Origin: Halicephalobus mephisto
Taxonomy: Eukaryota > Nematoda > Chromadorea > Rhabditida > Panagrolaimidae
Direction: 5' to 3'
Length of the DNA stretch: 64,000 bases
Assembly (NCBI GenBank): GCA_009193035.1
Contig: SWDT01000063.1
Location: forward strand, 248,001-312,000
Of the stretch, positions 1-12,140 are shown in pieces. Under the pieces are notes generated by a model, which made no database searches, had not been told where the DNA came from, and saw only the letters and a list, made by a program, of their open reading frames with translations. The translations under genes and the position numbers were made by a program. The first letter of the stretch is position 1. Each line of letters begins with the position of its first letter.

Positions 1-206
1 AAGTTACGAGTTTTTGTGTAAAGTTGACTTTTCCTTTTCAATTAATTATAATATATAAAAAAGTGTAACTTTTAGACCAGTAACAAATATAAATCGTAAT
101 TATTATTTTTAATTTTTGTTACAAATGTTAAATTTTTATAAAAATGCGACGATTGTGTTAGATTTTTTAAATGTTAAGAAGCTAAAAATTACGATTTTTT
201 GTGTGT
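1..206. mobile_element. MITE copy, cut by the window start
   Basis: The first 20 bases (AAGTTACGAGTTTTTGTGTA) match the right end of a MITE family found four times in the window (ends near CCAAAAGTTACGATTTTTTTGTG followed by TA). The next 185 bases hold related family words in the opposite orientation, including a TTAATTATAATATATAAAAA block, and end near 206 in another AATTACGATTTTTTGTGTG terminus. The left end lies outside the window. It carries no coding capacity. Confidence 0.55.
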
Positions 207-3140
207 GATTATTTGATTCGTCTTCGGAATCAAGACTTGAATTAAATGATCGACGATGTTTTCCTAACCTGAGCAAGGAACTGGGGACTGCGCGAATGTG
301 GTGCATCATTCAAATTCGCTGACGAAACAGAAAGGATGTTTCTTAGTCCCCCAGCCTCAGGGCTTGATTTTTTACGTCATTATTTTGTATATTTTGAAAT
401 TTTGAGCATCATAGATTTAATTGCTTTTGGGTATTTTCTGACTTTAGAAGACATATGTGATGTCAATTTTTTTATATTTTTGAAACAAATACATCATTGG
501 ACTTTCGCCAGTTGGGTCACGGCGAAATCCCCACAGGGCATCGGGGTTATGGAAACTAATGTTGAGTCAAACTGGACGCTACAAATGTTGTTTATTAGAA
601 TCTTATCTTTGTCGAACACCGGTCCCGAAGTGATCTGTCAAAACTGATCGGACTGACCCGAAATCACCGTGATGCAGATTTTTCAATTATCTTGATCGCG
701 CGCGATTGGTTCCTCGTCATCATCGGAATTCAAGCTGATTATTGATAAATTGAAAGAATTCTTTATCCAGACATCCCAATATCCCTAAATTGATCATCTA
801 TTTCAGTTGTTTGAATGACTGTTTGTACTCCTTTTGTACCTAATGCACCTTCTGCCGGAGGCGGTCATATTTCTTCATTCATTCGAATTTTATCAATTTT
901 TAATTCAAAACGTCTCTGAATTCGAATGAAATCCGAAATCACGACCGACTTCCTCACAAAATACGAGTTGCTAATTTGGTTTAAGTAATTTTAAATCCAT
1001 TAAATTTTTACATGTGTTTCAAAAGTCAAATTGGCCTTTGGGAATCAATTATACACCTTTTGAAGTAATTGGAAATTTCACTTTTGTATTCATCAATCTA
1101 CACTCTTAATATGAATTAACCTACGCTCTCCATTTTCTAGTTATACACGTCACAATTGAATTAAACTCAATCTATACACTTTTTGAAGTTTTTTAATCTC
1201 TGTTTGGACGAAACGAGTTTTACGGAAATAGAAAAAGGTAAATTTGGCAACTTTGCCGTCGAAGATGAGTCAATTTTTCTAATTTTTTAAGAATTTGAAT
1301 TTTCTAAAAAATTTTATTTTTAATTTCTATAATAGTATGAAATTTTATGAAAATTTAGGATTTTCTAAAAATTTCTATTTTTATTTCTCATGATAATGTG
1401 AAAACTTTAAAAACTTCGAATTTTATAAAAATTTCCATTTTTTATAACATTATGGAATTTTTTTGAAATTTATAATTTTCTAAAAACTTTTTTGAATTTT
1501 ATAATAATATAATATTTTTTAAATTTTTTTCAAATTTATAATTTTCTAAAAAAATTTTTAAATTTTTATTTAAAAATTCTTTTCAATTTTTTATTTAAAC
1601 TTTATAAAAAGTCTCAAATTTTGTTTTCAAATAATTTTATAAAAATTTAATTTTGTAATAATTTAATTTCCAATGTCTTAAAAAAAGCAAACTTTATAAA
1701 AAATAAAAAATCGTAAATCTGACAATTCGTTTTTGAAATTAATTTTTTTTAACTCTAAAATTTTCTAAAAAAGTAATTTTTAAAATTTTCTAATAGTACG
1801 GTATTTTTGTGATTTATAAATATCTGTCAAAAATGGATAAAAAAATTGAAAAATTTTATCTGATAATTTAGACAAAAATTAATTTTAAATTTTTTGAATT
1901 TTTAAATTTTAAATTTTTTAAATTTTTTAAATTTTTTAAATTTTAAATTTTTGAATTTTTTAAATTTTTTGAATTTTTAAAAACTTAAGTTTCAAAGAAT
2001 TTTTAAAACAACTTTTTATTATTAATTTCGAAACTAGTTCAGTAATTTTGTAATTCTTAATTTTTTCTAAAAAAATAAAAAATATTAATTCGGACAATTC
2101 GTGTCAAAATCCACCTTGATTGTCGGAATTGATTCTTTTATTTTTGACTTTTCTGAAATTTCTTAAAAACTGCTAAAAATTAAATTCGAATCTACTTCAT
2201 AAAATCATTCATTTTTTATTTTAAAAATAATAATGAGTAATCATCAATTCAAGTAACAGGATTGTATCTTCTTCTGATTAACATAAACAACTTTTAAATC
2301 TTTGTACCCAAATTAAGTGTATTTACTTCCTCAAGTCCGGGGGATGTTCATGTAATTTCCTAATTTGTGGTTAAATTTTTTGTAGTTATCATTAGTAGAA
2401 AATTCTGCAAAAAATATCCCGGTAATTTGGACTGTGGACGAAAAAGCTACTTATCAGCTTTGCAAAATTGACCTCGACTGCAAATCTGACAAAAAGTCGA
2501 TCTTGATATTTATGAAAATAAAGATATTTTTTTTTCAAAAATAATAGTTAATTTTCAATCCGTAAAATTTCTTTCAAAATCAATATTTATACTTTACAAT
2601 TGACCGATTTTGATTATAAACTATTTTGTAATTTAAAATTTATCTAAAATTAAAAAATTTATCATCAAAAATAATTAAATCATTAGTAGTCATTTATAAA
2701 ATCTAGTCAATTTAAAGATTGTAGATAACTTTGTTGCTTTTCTGTGCGAAATAGGAATAAAATTTGAAAATTTGAAATTTGAAAATAATTAAATCATACT
2801 TAATTCTGGTCATATATTGTTAAACTTTTTTCAACAAAGGTCCTGGAGGATTTTATTAATTTTGAAATTTTATCATGACGTAAAATACATTTTTGCATTT
2901 TATAGGGCGGTCCCACAATGGCACAAATTTTTGGACTCACGTGAATGGTTCTTCAACCAGCGTTGGAAGAACCTCTGGGCGGTGCCGTGCCAGACTTTTG
3001 TCTATTTTTTTAACCCAAATGTTCTTCTTTGTTCATGAGTTTCCGTGTCATGACCCGGATGACAACTTTCAATCTATTCGTGTGAATTTTGTAAATTTAA
3101 AATTTTTGAATTTTGTAAATTTAAAATTTTTGAATTTCAG
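207..3140. other. Intergenic / upstream region of the ITP-like gene
   Basis: No supportable gene. Two less AT-rich islands, about 220-720 and 2900-3060, contain short open frames but no recognisable protein. They resemble the GC-richer islands found immediately upstream of other genes here and may be promoter or 5' exon sequence of the ITP-like gene. From 1250 to 2200 the sequence is low-complexity A/T (AAATTTT, TTTTAAA words). Confidence 0.5.
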
Positions 3141-3230
3141 TGATCCCGGATTGCACAAACGATTCTAACACCTTCGATTTTCAAAGGTCGATTTCTTACT
3201 ATTTGTCAGATTCTGATTTTAAAACTAATT

Positions 3231-4746
3231 ATGCGGTCTATAACGTCAGATCGACAACGTGTATTTCATTCTACAGTATCACTGCCTTCTGGATTCCAAT
3301 CGTTAATTTCGGTCTTATTTTTATCGATTCTGATATCCAGACCAGTAGTGGTGTCTGCCAAAACTGCTCCCAACACGACAATGACAAACGAAATCACAAA
3401 AGCTTCCTGGCAAAACAGCAGTGAAAAGCAATGTAACATCTACGACAACGAGACCCTCCATGCCGTGATGGATCGAGTGTGCGAACTCTGCCACAATATG
3501 TTCTCTCATCAGAATCCGAACATGAGAGCACAGTGCAGGTTAGTGAATTACAAATTATGTACTTTTTGTTTATAACTTTCATTAGTTAAGTATTTTTTAA
3601 AACTTTGACTCAAGTTGCGGAGTAAAGATAAACAGACCTGCATCTTTCTAAAGGGCGAATCTGAAACCATTTTACATAAAAAAGGTCAAATGGCTGAGTT
3701 TACTTAATTTTTTTGCAAGAAAGTGTACCTATGATTTAATAGGTCAAAATTGTAACAAAATTTACTGTAATTTATGCATTTTTAAAAAAATTACAGTAAT
3801 TTATATTTTTTCTAAAATTACTGTAATTTATATATTTTAAAAAAATTTATTATAATTTTTATTTTAAATTACTGTAATTAATATATTTTTAAAAATTACT
3901 GAAATTTGTATATTTTTTAAAATTTATTATAATTTTTATTTTTTGAAAATTACTGTAATTTATATATTTTTAAAAAATTTATTATAATTTTTATTTTTTT
4001 TAAATTATTGTAATTTATATATTTTAAAAAAATTTATTATAATTTCTATTCTTCAAAAAATTACCGTAATTTATGTACTTTTTTTGCAAAAATGCACTGT
4101 AATTTTCTTGAATATTAAAAAATAATTCTTGTTAATTTGCATTTTTTTGCACAAATTAACCGAATTTTAATTTTTTTGACCTATTATTTAAATTTTACTT
4201 ATTTGATAACGTGATTTAAGAACATCTATGAAAAATCCAGATTTATTTTATCCAAAAAATGATGAGTATTTTTGGAAAAAACAGGAACAGACGGATAATC
4301 TCATTAAATGTCCTATTCATATTTTCCGTTTTGGTTCATCAACCCCGAGATTCGCGTCACCAGATTTCTACGAAGAAAAATGAGCATCTCCGTTATGTTT
4401 GTTGCAATTTGGAATGGCTTCAAAGGTCAAAAAAGAAGCCCCCAGATGTTTTCAGTGACCGTTTTTGCTAACCATACGATATTTGAGTCCATTAGGCCTA
4501 AAAAGTAGTTAACATTCGGGGGTCGGTTCGAAAACTATCAAGTTGCTCTTTCAATTTTGCACAGTAGAATATTAAAAAGGAACAAATTTGTTCTGGAAAA
4601 TTCCAATAATTACCGAAAATAAACCCACGTAATTTTTCAGATCGGAATGTTTTCGAAGTGATCATTTTCGAAAATGTTTGTTGCTTTTTCGACCAGTAAG
4701 ATCGTCAAGACACAACAGGACACGACATCTCCTGAATACTTGGTAA
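3231..4746 (+). CDS. ITP/CHH-family neuropeptide precursor
   Basis: Two exons, 3231-3538 and 4641-4746 (137 aa), joined through a GT...AG intron that splits an Arg codon. The predicted secreted precursor starts with a long n-region and a hydrophobic signal core (about residues 24-43). The mature part carries six cysteines in the spacing of arthropod ion transport peptide / crustacean hyperglycaemic hormone: Cys, then C-x2-C (VCELC), then C-x3-C (CRSEC), then x8-Cys, with the family-typical aromatic and basic residues (DRVCELCHNMF, CFRSDHFRKC). The fourth to sixth cysteines lie on exon 2 or across the junction, so the full motif appears only after splicing. A TTTCAG at 3135-3140, followed by an in-frame TGA, fits a trans-splice or 5'UTR acceptor, so the ATG at 3231 is the likely start. 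The family forms three disulfides and acts as a hormone. An alternative donor (GTAAGG) overlaps the stop, so a further exon is possible. Confidence 0.8.
3785..4085. repeat. AT-rich tandem repeat in the ITP-like intron
   Basis: About five degenerate copies of a roughly 60-bp unit built on AATTACTGTAATTTATATAT plus a TTTATTATAATTTTTATTTT block, lying inside the single intron of the ITP-like gene. Confidence 0.6.
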
Positions 4747-6873
4747 GGTAAATCACGCCCTTGAAAGACGAAATCGAAGTTTCTCCATGTACAGATTCTA
4801 ACCTCTACTAACCCCATACTAACCATACCAGTTCCGTTTGAATCTCAAGCCATCCAGAATCTCCTCAACATCTCCTTAGGCATCTCTCTCGCATGTACGG
4901 TAGAACTATATCCCAGTCACTATCATTTGTCCGATGATCGTCAATACCGAGTAACTTATGTTTTGCCAACCGAATTCGACTTTGTTCTAATATTGTCCGA
5001 CAAAGCCGGATTCAGCTGACAAAATTTAAAAATATTATTTCGCAACGGAGATAGATATTTGGCGCAGTTTCGAGAGATGATTTATCCGAGATTCCAAAGA
5101 TCCAAAACCTGAACTGATTTATTTTTGATAAATTTTAAATTAGCTTTAATAAGGTCCGCCAAACAAAAAATAGTAGCTGTGCACAATTTTTATAATCATA
5201 TTTGCTCAAATTCCTAGCTTCTAAACGTGTTTTTATCGTTCTCAGCAACCTTTCCAATTCTGAAATCATTTATTTATACTTTTTGGTCTTACCGTTGCCG
5301 GTTTCTATTTTTGTATTTTCCGTCATGGCTATTATGTGGTGCTTCCGCTTCCCTATTGTGGAAATTTGCTATTTTAATTGATTTAATCATTGCCGGGTCT
5401 CCATTTTGGTGAACAGAAGTACCTGTCTAATATAGCCGGATTATCTAGCATTATTCATTTCTAAAAATCTGTTTTTATTTGTTCCTTTCCGTATGTGCAT
5501 TGAAATATACAAAATTGTTCCTGTTGGCCTTTCACTGAAATAAAGTGTTTTTGGACTATGGAAATATCTACAAATTTAGAATTTATTATCAAGTCAATTG
5601 AAACAATTGAGCAAAAAACTGGAAACTTATCTGCGTCACGAATTAATATCTTATGTATGTAACTTCCTATTGGAGATCTTGAAAACTTCCTCAGATGCAG
5701 AAAAGCTATTTGAATTTTGAAACTCAACGATAAAAGGAATCGTCACAAACGCGAATATATAAAAAATAAATTATTTTTCCGCAAAATATACGGTATTTCA
5801 TTCAACTTAAAAAATATCGAATTTTAAAGCAAATTATTTTTCTATAAAATATACGGTATTTCATTCAACTTTAAAAATATAAAATTTTTAAATAAATTAG
5901 TTTTCTGCAAAATATACGGTATTTTATTCAATTTCAAAAATATGCACTTTTAAAATAAATTATTTTTCTGAAAAATATACGATATTTTATTCAATTTCAA
6001 AAACATAAAATTTTAAAGTAAATTATTTTTCTGAAAAATATACGGTATTTTATTCAACTTTAAAAACATGGAATTTTAAACCAAATTATTTTTTCTGCAA
6101 AATATACGGTATTTTATTCAATTTCAAAAACATAAAATTTTAAAGTAAATTATTTTTCTGTAAAATATACGGTATTTTATTCAACTTCAAAAACATAAAA
6201 TTTTAAAATAAATTATTTTTTTTGCAAAATATACGATATTTCATTCAACTTCAAAAACATGGAATTTTAAACCAAATTTTCTTGAATCTTAAAATAAAAC
6301 AGATTAAAACTTACGCAAGAGCTTCCGGAATCAGATGTTTGGATAAATTTCTTTTTATATACGTATAAATAAAACAATTCCGTATTTGTGGGAAAGTTCA
6401 AAATAGTATCGATGACAGAAAGTCGATCCGATCCTGAAATTTCTTCCTTGGACAACCGTGGGAATTTTGTCGTTATCTATTCAAAACATGAAGTCATACT
6501 TGCGTAAGTCCAATTCTTGTAACAAAACCAAATTTGAAAATTTTTAAAAAACTTTCAAAAAATTGAAAATTCCTAAATTTGCAAATGCACTATTGTCGAA
6601 AAAGTTCAAGATTATCTCTGACGTAACATTTGTGAAAGTAAAATATTTTAAAAAATAAATTTCGAATAAAAATGGAACTTGAAAAGTTTTAAAAATGACG
6701 CCATTTCTGGGATTTCCTGAAACGAAAATTATCTGAAAACTTTGAAAGTAGAATTTCATCGCGGCCGTTTTTATTTATTTAAATGGTTATCTACCTTTGG
6801 GAAAAAACGTTGACTGGCCAGCACCTCCTAGACGCGCGTTTTTGACCGAGAGAGAGCGGTTGACTGGTCGGGG
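4747..6873. other. Intergenic region; unresolved minus-strand open frames
   Basis: No gene can be assigned. On the minus strand, open stretches lie at 6544-6759, about 6307-6470 (ending at a good GTAAGT donor) and 5461-5727, each with plausible splice signals, but I could not join them in phase and recognise no protein in them. They may be exons of an unknown minus-strand gene whose promoter would be shared with the UGT gene at about 6760-6880. Confidence 0.3.
5780..6268. repeat. About 61-bp tandem repeat, about 8 copies
   Basis: Head-to-tail copies of a unit that starts AAAATATACGGTATTTYATT and continues with CAA(C/T)TTCAAAAACATAAAATTTTAAA and AAATTATTTTTCTG. Copies differ by a few substitutions. 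It is non-coding and lies between the unresolved minus-strand open frames. Confidence 0.8.
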
Positions 6874-6900
6874 TTGCGGAGTAATTGCCCGTTTTATCAT
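6805..6900 (+). promoter_or_regulatory. Candidate UGT promoter (repeated TTGACTGG box, GATA-type site)
   Basis: Two near-identical copies of GTTGACTGG(C/T)C lie about 50 bp apart in a GC-richer block that also contains a GAGAGAGAG run. A TTATCA at 6894-6899 is the reverse complement of TGATAA, the core bound by intestinal GATA factors in nematodes. The position just upstream of a detoxification enzyme gene suggests regulation, but this is inference from motifs only. Confidence 0.35.
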
Positions 6901-6969
6901 AATTGTCTCTTGCATTCTGCTCTCTCTAAAGTCATCTTTTGCGCAGTTGGTTTTTTCAAATTTATTTTC

Positions 6970-9804
6970 ATGAAATTATTTATATTTTTATTATTTTTAA
7001 AATCGATATATGGATACAATATTCTTGTGTTTAGTCCTACAAATAGCCTAAGTCACGTTATTTCGAACGGCCGTATTGGAGACACCCTGGCCGTCGACGG
7101 TCATGACGTCACTATTCTCGAAGCAGAATTTCGTGTACCATCACGACCTGCCAAATATGCTAAGAAGATAGTTCTCAGTGGATTCGACGCTTCTGTTTTC
7201 GATGCTGGACAAGCTTCATTGACGGCAGACACCTTCACTGGCGATGACGGCTTCTGGAATCATTTCACCTTTGATCCTTCGTTCTTTGATGCTTTCAATG
7301 AACAATGCGATGGTACGATTGTTTTTTATTATTGATTAGAGCAAAATAGAAATTTTTAAAATCAAAGTTTTTTAAAATTTCAAATTTTTTTAAATCTCAA
7401 AATTTCTAAAATCTCAAAATTTCTAAAATCTAAAAAATTTTAAAATCTCAAAATTTCTAAAATCTAAAAATTTCTAAAATCTAAAAATTTTTAAAATCTC
7501 AAAATTTTTTTAATTTCGAATTTTTTGAAAATGTTCAAATTTATGATTTTCAAAATTTTTAAAATCTCGAGATAATCAATAATGTTTATTTTTAATATTT
7601 TATACGTATTAAATTAAAATTGTGTGAAACATTTTAAAATTTTCAGAATCGGAAGTTTTTGAAATATTTTTGGATTTTCGAAAGTTTTGTAGTTATTTGA
7701 AATTTAGAATTTTTGAAATTCTCGTTGAGACAAAATTTATAATATTATTTATTTTTATATATTAAAATTTTATAAAAATTTCAAAATTTTTAAATTTTTA
7801 AATTATCTAAAATCAGATTTTTGAAATTCTCGTTGAGACAAAATTTACAATATTATTAATTTTTATACATTAAAATTTTATAAAAAATTTAAGACTAGAA
7901 TATAGTGAAGATTTTTTGAATTTTCTAAAATCTAAGATTTCTGAAAATTTTTGTTTTTAATTTTTGAATTTATTGAATTATGATTTTGTGGAATTTTCCA
8001 GGATCTAGTGTAGACTTCTAGAACGAACATCTGAAACCTCAAATTCGGGAATTTTATGTAAATTTGTATCACAATAATTTTATAAAAATTTAATTTTTAA
8101 TTTTCACATTTATCCAATTAAAGCCGAATGGAACTTTTTAGAATCAACATTTGAGATTCAAAGTCACAAAAGTTTCCGAAAATTCATTTTGAAATAATTT
8201 TATACTTTTTTTAATTTTTAAAAAATATTATTATAGCGATGCTGAAAATGCACAAAGATAAGTTGGAAGAATTATCCAAGGAGAAATTCGACTTGTTGAT
8301 CACAGAGCAACTTAACTTGTGTGGAATCGGCTTGAAGCATATTTTGAACATCTCTTCCTTGATCTGGGTCTCCAGCTGTCCACTAGATGACCATATGGCC
8401 TATCTGCTAGGTGTCCCGACCCCGTTGAGCTACGTCCCGGCGGTCGGGGACGTCGGTGTATCTGACCAAATGAGTTACATTGAAAGAATCCGAAATTGGT
8501 TAGAATTCTACAAAGATATTCGATCTTATGGATACGGTATGGCAAAAACGAATGAAATTTTCAAACGACATTATGGATCAGATTTTCCGGACGTGACCGA
8601 AACTGCTCGTGACGCTGATTTGGTTTTTATTCTTGCTGATGAATTTTTGGATTTTCCTCGACCGATTTTGCATAATACCGTATATATCGGGGGCTTCGGC
8701 TTGTCTTCTAAGCCGACCGATGGATCTACGGATTTCGTCAATCAACTCATCGAAGACAAAGATGGAATTGTATTTTTTTCTTTGGGGACTAACATCGATA
8801 CCGTAACCATACCCCAAGAAGTCAAAAAAAATCTATTCAAAGCTGTCAGCAAATTTCAAAATTTTATATTTATTTTGAAATTCGATTTAAATGATGAACT
8901 TGCAATCAATCTGAGCAAAGATTACAAAAATATAAAAATCGTAAATTGGATCGATCAACCTAAATTGCTGTCCGATCCCAGGGTCAAATTGTTCATGACA
9001 CATGGCGGATATAACAGTCTTTTAGAAGCTGTGAACTTTGCCAAACCTTTGTTATTGATGCCATTGTTCGGAGATCAACACAGAAACGCCAGATTGGCTG
9101 AACGGAACGGATTTGGACGGGTTTTTGAAAAAAAAACTCTGATGTATACTCATCTAGAATTGGTTCAGTTATTGGAACAAATGCTCGGAACAGAAAAGTA
9201 AGATTTCATAATTTATAAAAATTTTACAGTAGTTAAAATTTTTCGAAATCGAGTAGATTTTTAGTTTTGAGAATTTTTAAAATTTTGAAGAAATTTATAA
9301 AAATTCAGAATATTCTAAAATATTACGAAACTTCTGAAATTTCGCAGTTTTTAGAAACTTTCAAAGCTTAATTGAAGATTCTAGAACCTTCCAGAATTCA
9401 TTGGAAAATTATAACTAAAATTCTCAACTCTGGAAATTTGCGTTGAGACAACTTTGTTATAATGTTTATTTTCAACTTTCCCAACAGTGATTCTATGACA
9501 TCATTTCAGATACAATGAAGCCGCAGTTAGAATACAGAAACTTGTGAAGTCGAAGCCTCTGAATGCTACTGAACGGCTTTGGAGATACACCAGATTCTTA
9601 CTCGACAACGGAGGCAAACTTCCAGAACTCCAGATAGAAGGAAGAAAATTATCTTTTTATGTGTACTTTAACCTCGATATCTTCATTCCAATCGCAGTGT
9701 GCTCGATCGTCTTTCCCTACTTGTGCTTCTTAATCATTCGGAAATGTGCTGCCAAGCAAATCGACCAAAATCCAAGGTCTTCAAGACCAAAAAATCGCCA
9801 TTAA
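6970..9804 (+). CDS. ugt: UDP-glucuronosyl/glucosyltransferase (UGT, GT1 family)
   Basis: Three exons: 6970-7312, 8237-9197 and 9510-9804, giving 532 aa, the usual UGT length. UGTs move a sugar from a UDP-sugar to small lipophilic acceptors in the ER lumen. The N-terminus has a signal peptide (MKLFIFLLFLKSIYG) followed by NILVFSPTNSLSH, the typical acceptor-domain start. Exon 2 carries the UDP-sugar signature: FFSLGTN, then NWIDQPKLLSDPR, THGGYNSLLEA, and PLFGDQHRNA with the conserved D-Q pair. Exon 3 adds a C-terminal membrane anchor (about residues 480-510, FIPIAVCSIVFPYLCFLII) and a basic cytosolic tail. The ATG at 6970 is chosen over an in-frame upstream ATG at 6874 because it starts the signal peptide directly. 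Introns are 924 and 312 bp. The gene appears intact; the substrate cannot be read from sequence. Confidence 0.92.
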
Positions 9805-9895
9805 TCAACAAGTTGAAGTTTTAGGTACTTCAAGTAAAATTTTTTGATAGGTTTTTGTATCCATAAATTCAGGTTAGTAGAATACTCTAGAATCA

Positions 9896-9901
9896 AATAA
9901 A
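9896..9901 (+). terminator. Poly(A) signal AATAAA of the UGT gene
   Basis: AATAAA 92 bp after the UGT stop codon. Confidence 0.5.
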
Positions 9902-10014
9902 AATTAAAATCAAAACTTAAATTGACAATGTTTAACAATCGTGTCGAGAGAGATGCATCATACAGTTGTTTGTCATTTATGTGTTAAGATAGAAAACAGA
10001 TGTATAATAATAAT

Positions 10015-10375
10015 CTCTACTCGAACAATAAGACAAGGACACAATTTATATATTTATTATTAAATAATATAATTGGAAATTATATATATTTATTATTAAA
10101 TAATATAATTGGAAATTATATATATATATATTTATTCTCAAACAATATAACTGAGAATCATATTTATATATTTATTATTAAATAATACAATTGGAAATTA
10201 TATATATATTTATTATTAAATAATACAACTGTGAATCATATTTATATATTTATTCCCAAACAATACAATTGGAAATTATATATATATATTTATTCTCAAA
10301 CAATATAACTAAAAATCATATTTCTATATTTATTATTAAATAATACAACTGTGAATCATATTTATACTCTACAGT
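10015..10375. repeat. AT-rich tandem repeat
   Basis: About nine imperfect copies of a 35-50-bp unit built on TATATTTATTATTAAATAAT plus AYAA(T/C)TGGAAATTAT, with (TA)n expansions. Open frames through it are repeat artefacts. Confidence 0.8.
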
Positions 10376-12050
10376 ATTCTACGTCCCCTGATATTCAGGC
10401 TATCTCTCCAGGTCCTTATTTTCTGGTTTATTTTTTTATTCCAACGGTCATATACTATTTGATTCAGCATTTTAAAATCTGCAATACACAAAAAAGCTTA
10501 CAATTTATTTTAGAAATGCTAAACAAGTCACAACGGAGACAAGGATCCATTAAAGTTAATTCCTTTTGTAGTCAAGTTAGGTTCAGACTGGATTAGTTTT
10601 ATGTACACTAATAGCAAAATCACGAAATTGAACATTTATTTATTTATCTTCATTAACACACGGAGACTCAATTGTAAAAATCCCAGCGTTTTGTAGATTT
10701 TTGAATACTGAATTGAATGATAAATGATATTTCAAAATTCAGTTAAGTTCAATCTATGAAAAATTATTTTGGAAATTTTTTCGATCGTGCTCGAAAAAAG
10801 TTAATAACTTAATTCATAAAGGATTTAAGATAATATTAATATATCTGTCATAAATCTCATTTAATTTTTTATCAAGCAATATGCGAATTACCTCTTCCAG
10901 TCATTACTAAGGAAAGATAAAAGATTTATTTTATTCATCTGGAGACAAGATTTGTTTCATTTTTTCAAACAAATCTAGAATATTTTGAATAATTTATTTT
11001 TCGAATTTGAAAAACTGGAACATTTTCGAAACTAAAAAATCCGTAATTTTGAATTTTTTTAACCATGTTTCTTTCTACAACTTTTCGAAATTGAAAAATT
11101 AAAAAATATTAGAAAAAGTCAATGTTTTGAACTTTGCAAATCTTATTTTTTTTCTTCCAGGATCTGAAATCAACGCTTGCTACGAAATCCTTGATAGATT
11201 TACTCCAAAAAGATAATTAAGAATTCGTGTTGAGATAATCACCCAATAAAAATTCTTTCCAATTTTTTTTATAATTTTATAAATTTCGACAATTTTCCGG
11301 AATGTCGTTAAAAATTCTAAATCGGTCCAGAATCCAAGGAAACTTTTAATTTTGAGTTCTTGAAGTTTCTAAAAAGTTAAAAAATCATATTGAGACAAAT
11401 ACATTGCAACATTCATTTGTAATTTTATATAATGAAAATATAATTCCATGAGCACTTCTGCGGTGTTCCACAACTTTGTTAAAAATTCCAAAACTATTCA
11501 GAATCTAAGGAAATTCCAAAACTATTCAGAATTTAAGGAAATTTCAAAACCATCTGAAATTTTTTATTTTTTAGAAAGTTGTAAAAAATCGTCTCGAGAC
11601 AGTTTTTCATTTTTACAGTATTAGTCATGAATTTTTATTTTTTTTATTTTTTAAAAGTATTAAATCTAGAAGAATAATTTTTAAATTTTTTCCGGTACGA
11701 TCAACATTAAATCAGTATTTATTTTTGAAAAAACAATTCCTATTATTATTTTCTATCTTAATGAATTTCAACGAAGATCAAGTTCGATAAAATACCAGAA
11801 GACAAATTGGAAGCTCTATGACAATTTTTTTCGATTTTTACTGATTTCGAAATTTTTTATTTTTAAATAAACTGATATATTAAGTGAATCTAACTACAAA
11901 AAATCAATGTAAAAACGAAAGTTATGAATTTTAAGAAATAAAAGAAATATCCTCGGGGGAACACCAGCCGTTGGGGAGCGACTGCGACAGAAACGGGCGC
12001 GATTAACGAGAGGTTATTGAGTGACCGATGGTCCGCCGGATCGCACATGT

Positions 12051-12067
12051 TTTTTCCCGCCAAATTT
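12051..12067. promoter_or_regulatory. E2F-type site upstream of the methyltransferase gene
   Basis: TTTTTCCCGCCAAATTT contains a perfect E2F/DP consensus (TTTCCCGCCAAA) 74 bp before the ATG, in a GC-rich block (11950-12070) that is otherwise unusual for this AT-rich sequence. E2F (EFL-1/DPL-1) drives germline genes in nematodes, which fits a germline chromatin factor. Confidence 0.6.
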
Positions 12068-12140
12068 AGTGCCAGAGAATAGCGTGTTTATATATTTATT
12101 TTCATTTATTTACTTTTGTTAATAATTTTCAGGCGAATCC

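Larger units (their letters stand above)
9902..12132. other. Intergenic region with repeats and one possible terminal exon
   Basis: Contains an AT-rich tandem array (10015-10375) and low-complexity A/T sequence. At 11160 a strong acceptor (TTTTTTTTCTTCCAG) is followed by a short open frame ending at a stop near 11218 and an AATAAA near 11246, which looks like a terminal exon, but no upstream exon was found and two frames are open. Nothing else is supportable. Confidence 0.35.

Noticed and set aside
336..647. 103-codon plus-strand frame
   Set aside because: Hydrophobic composition typical of T-rich DNA, no family match and no splice context.
10000..10185. Frame with YIYLLLNNIIGN repeats
   Set aside because: Artefact of the AT-rich tandem repeat.
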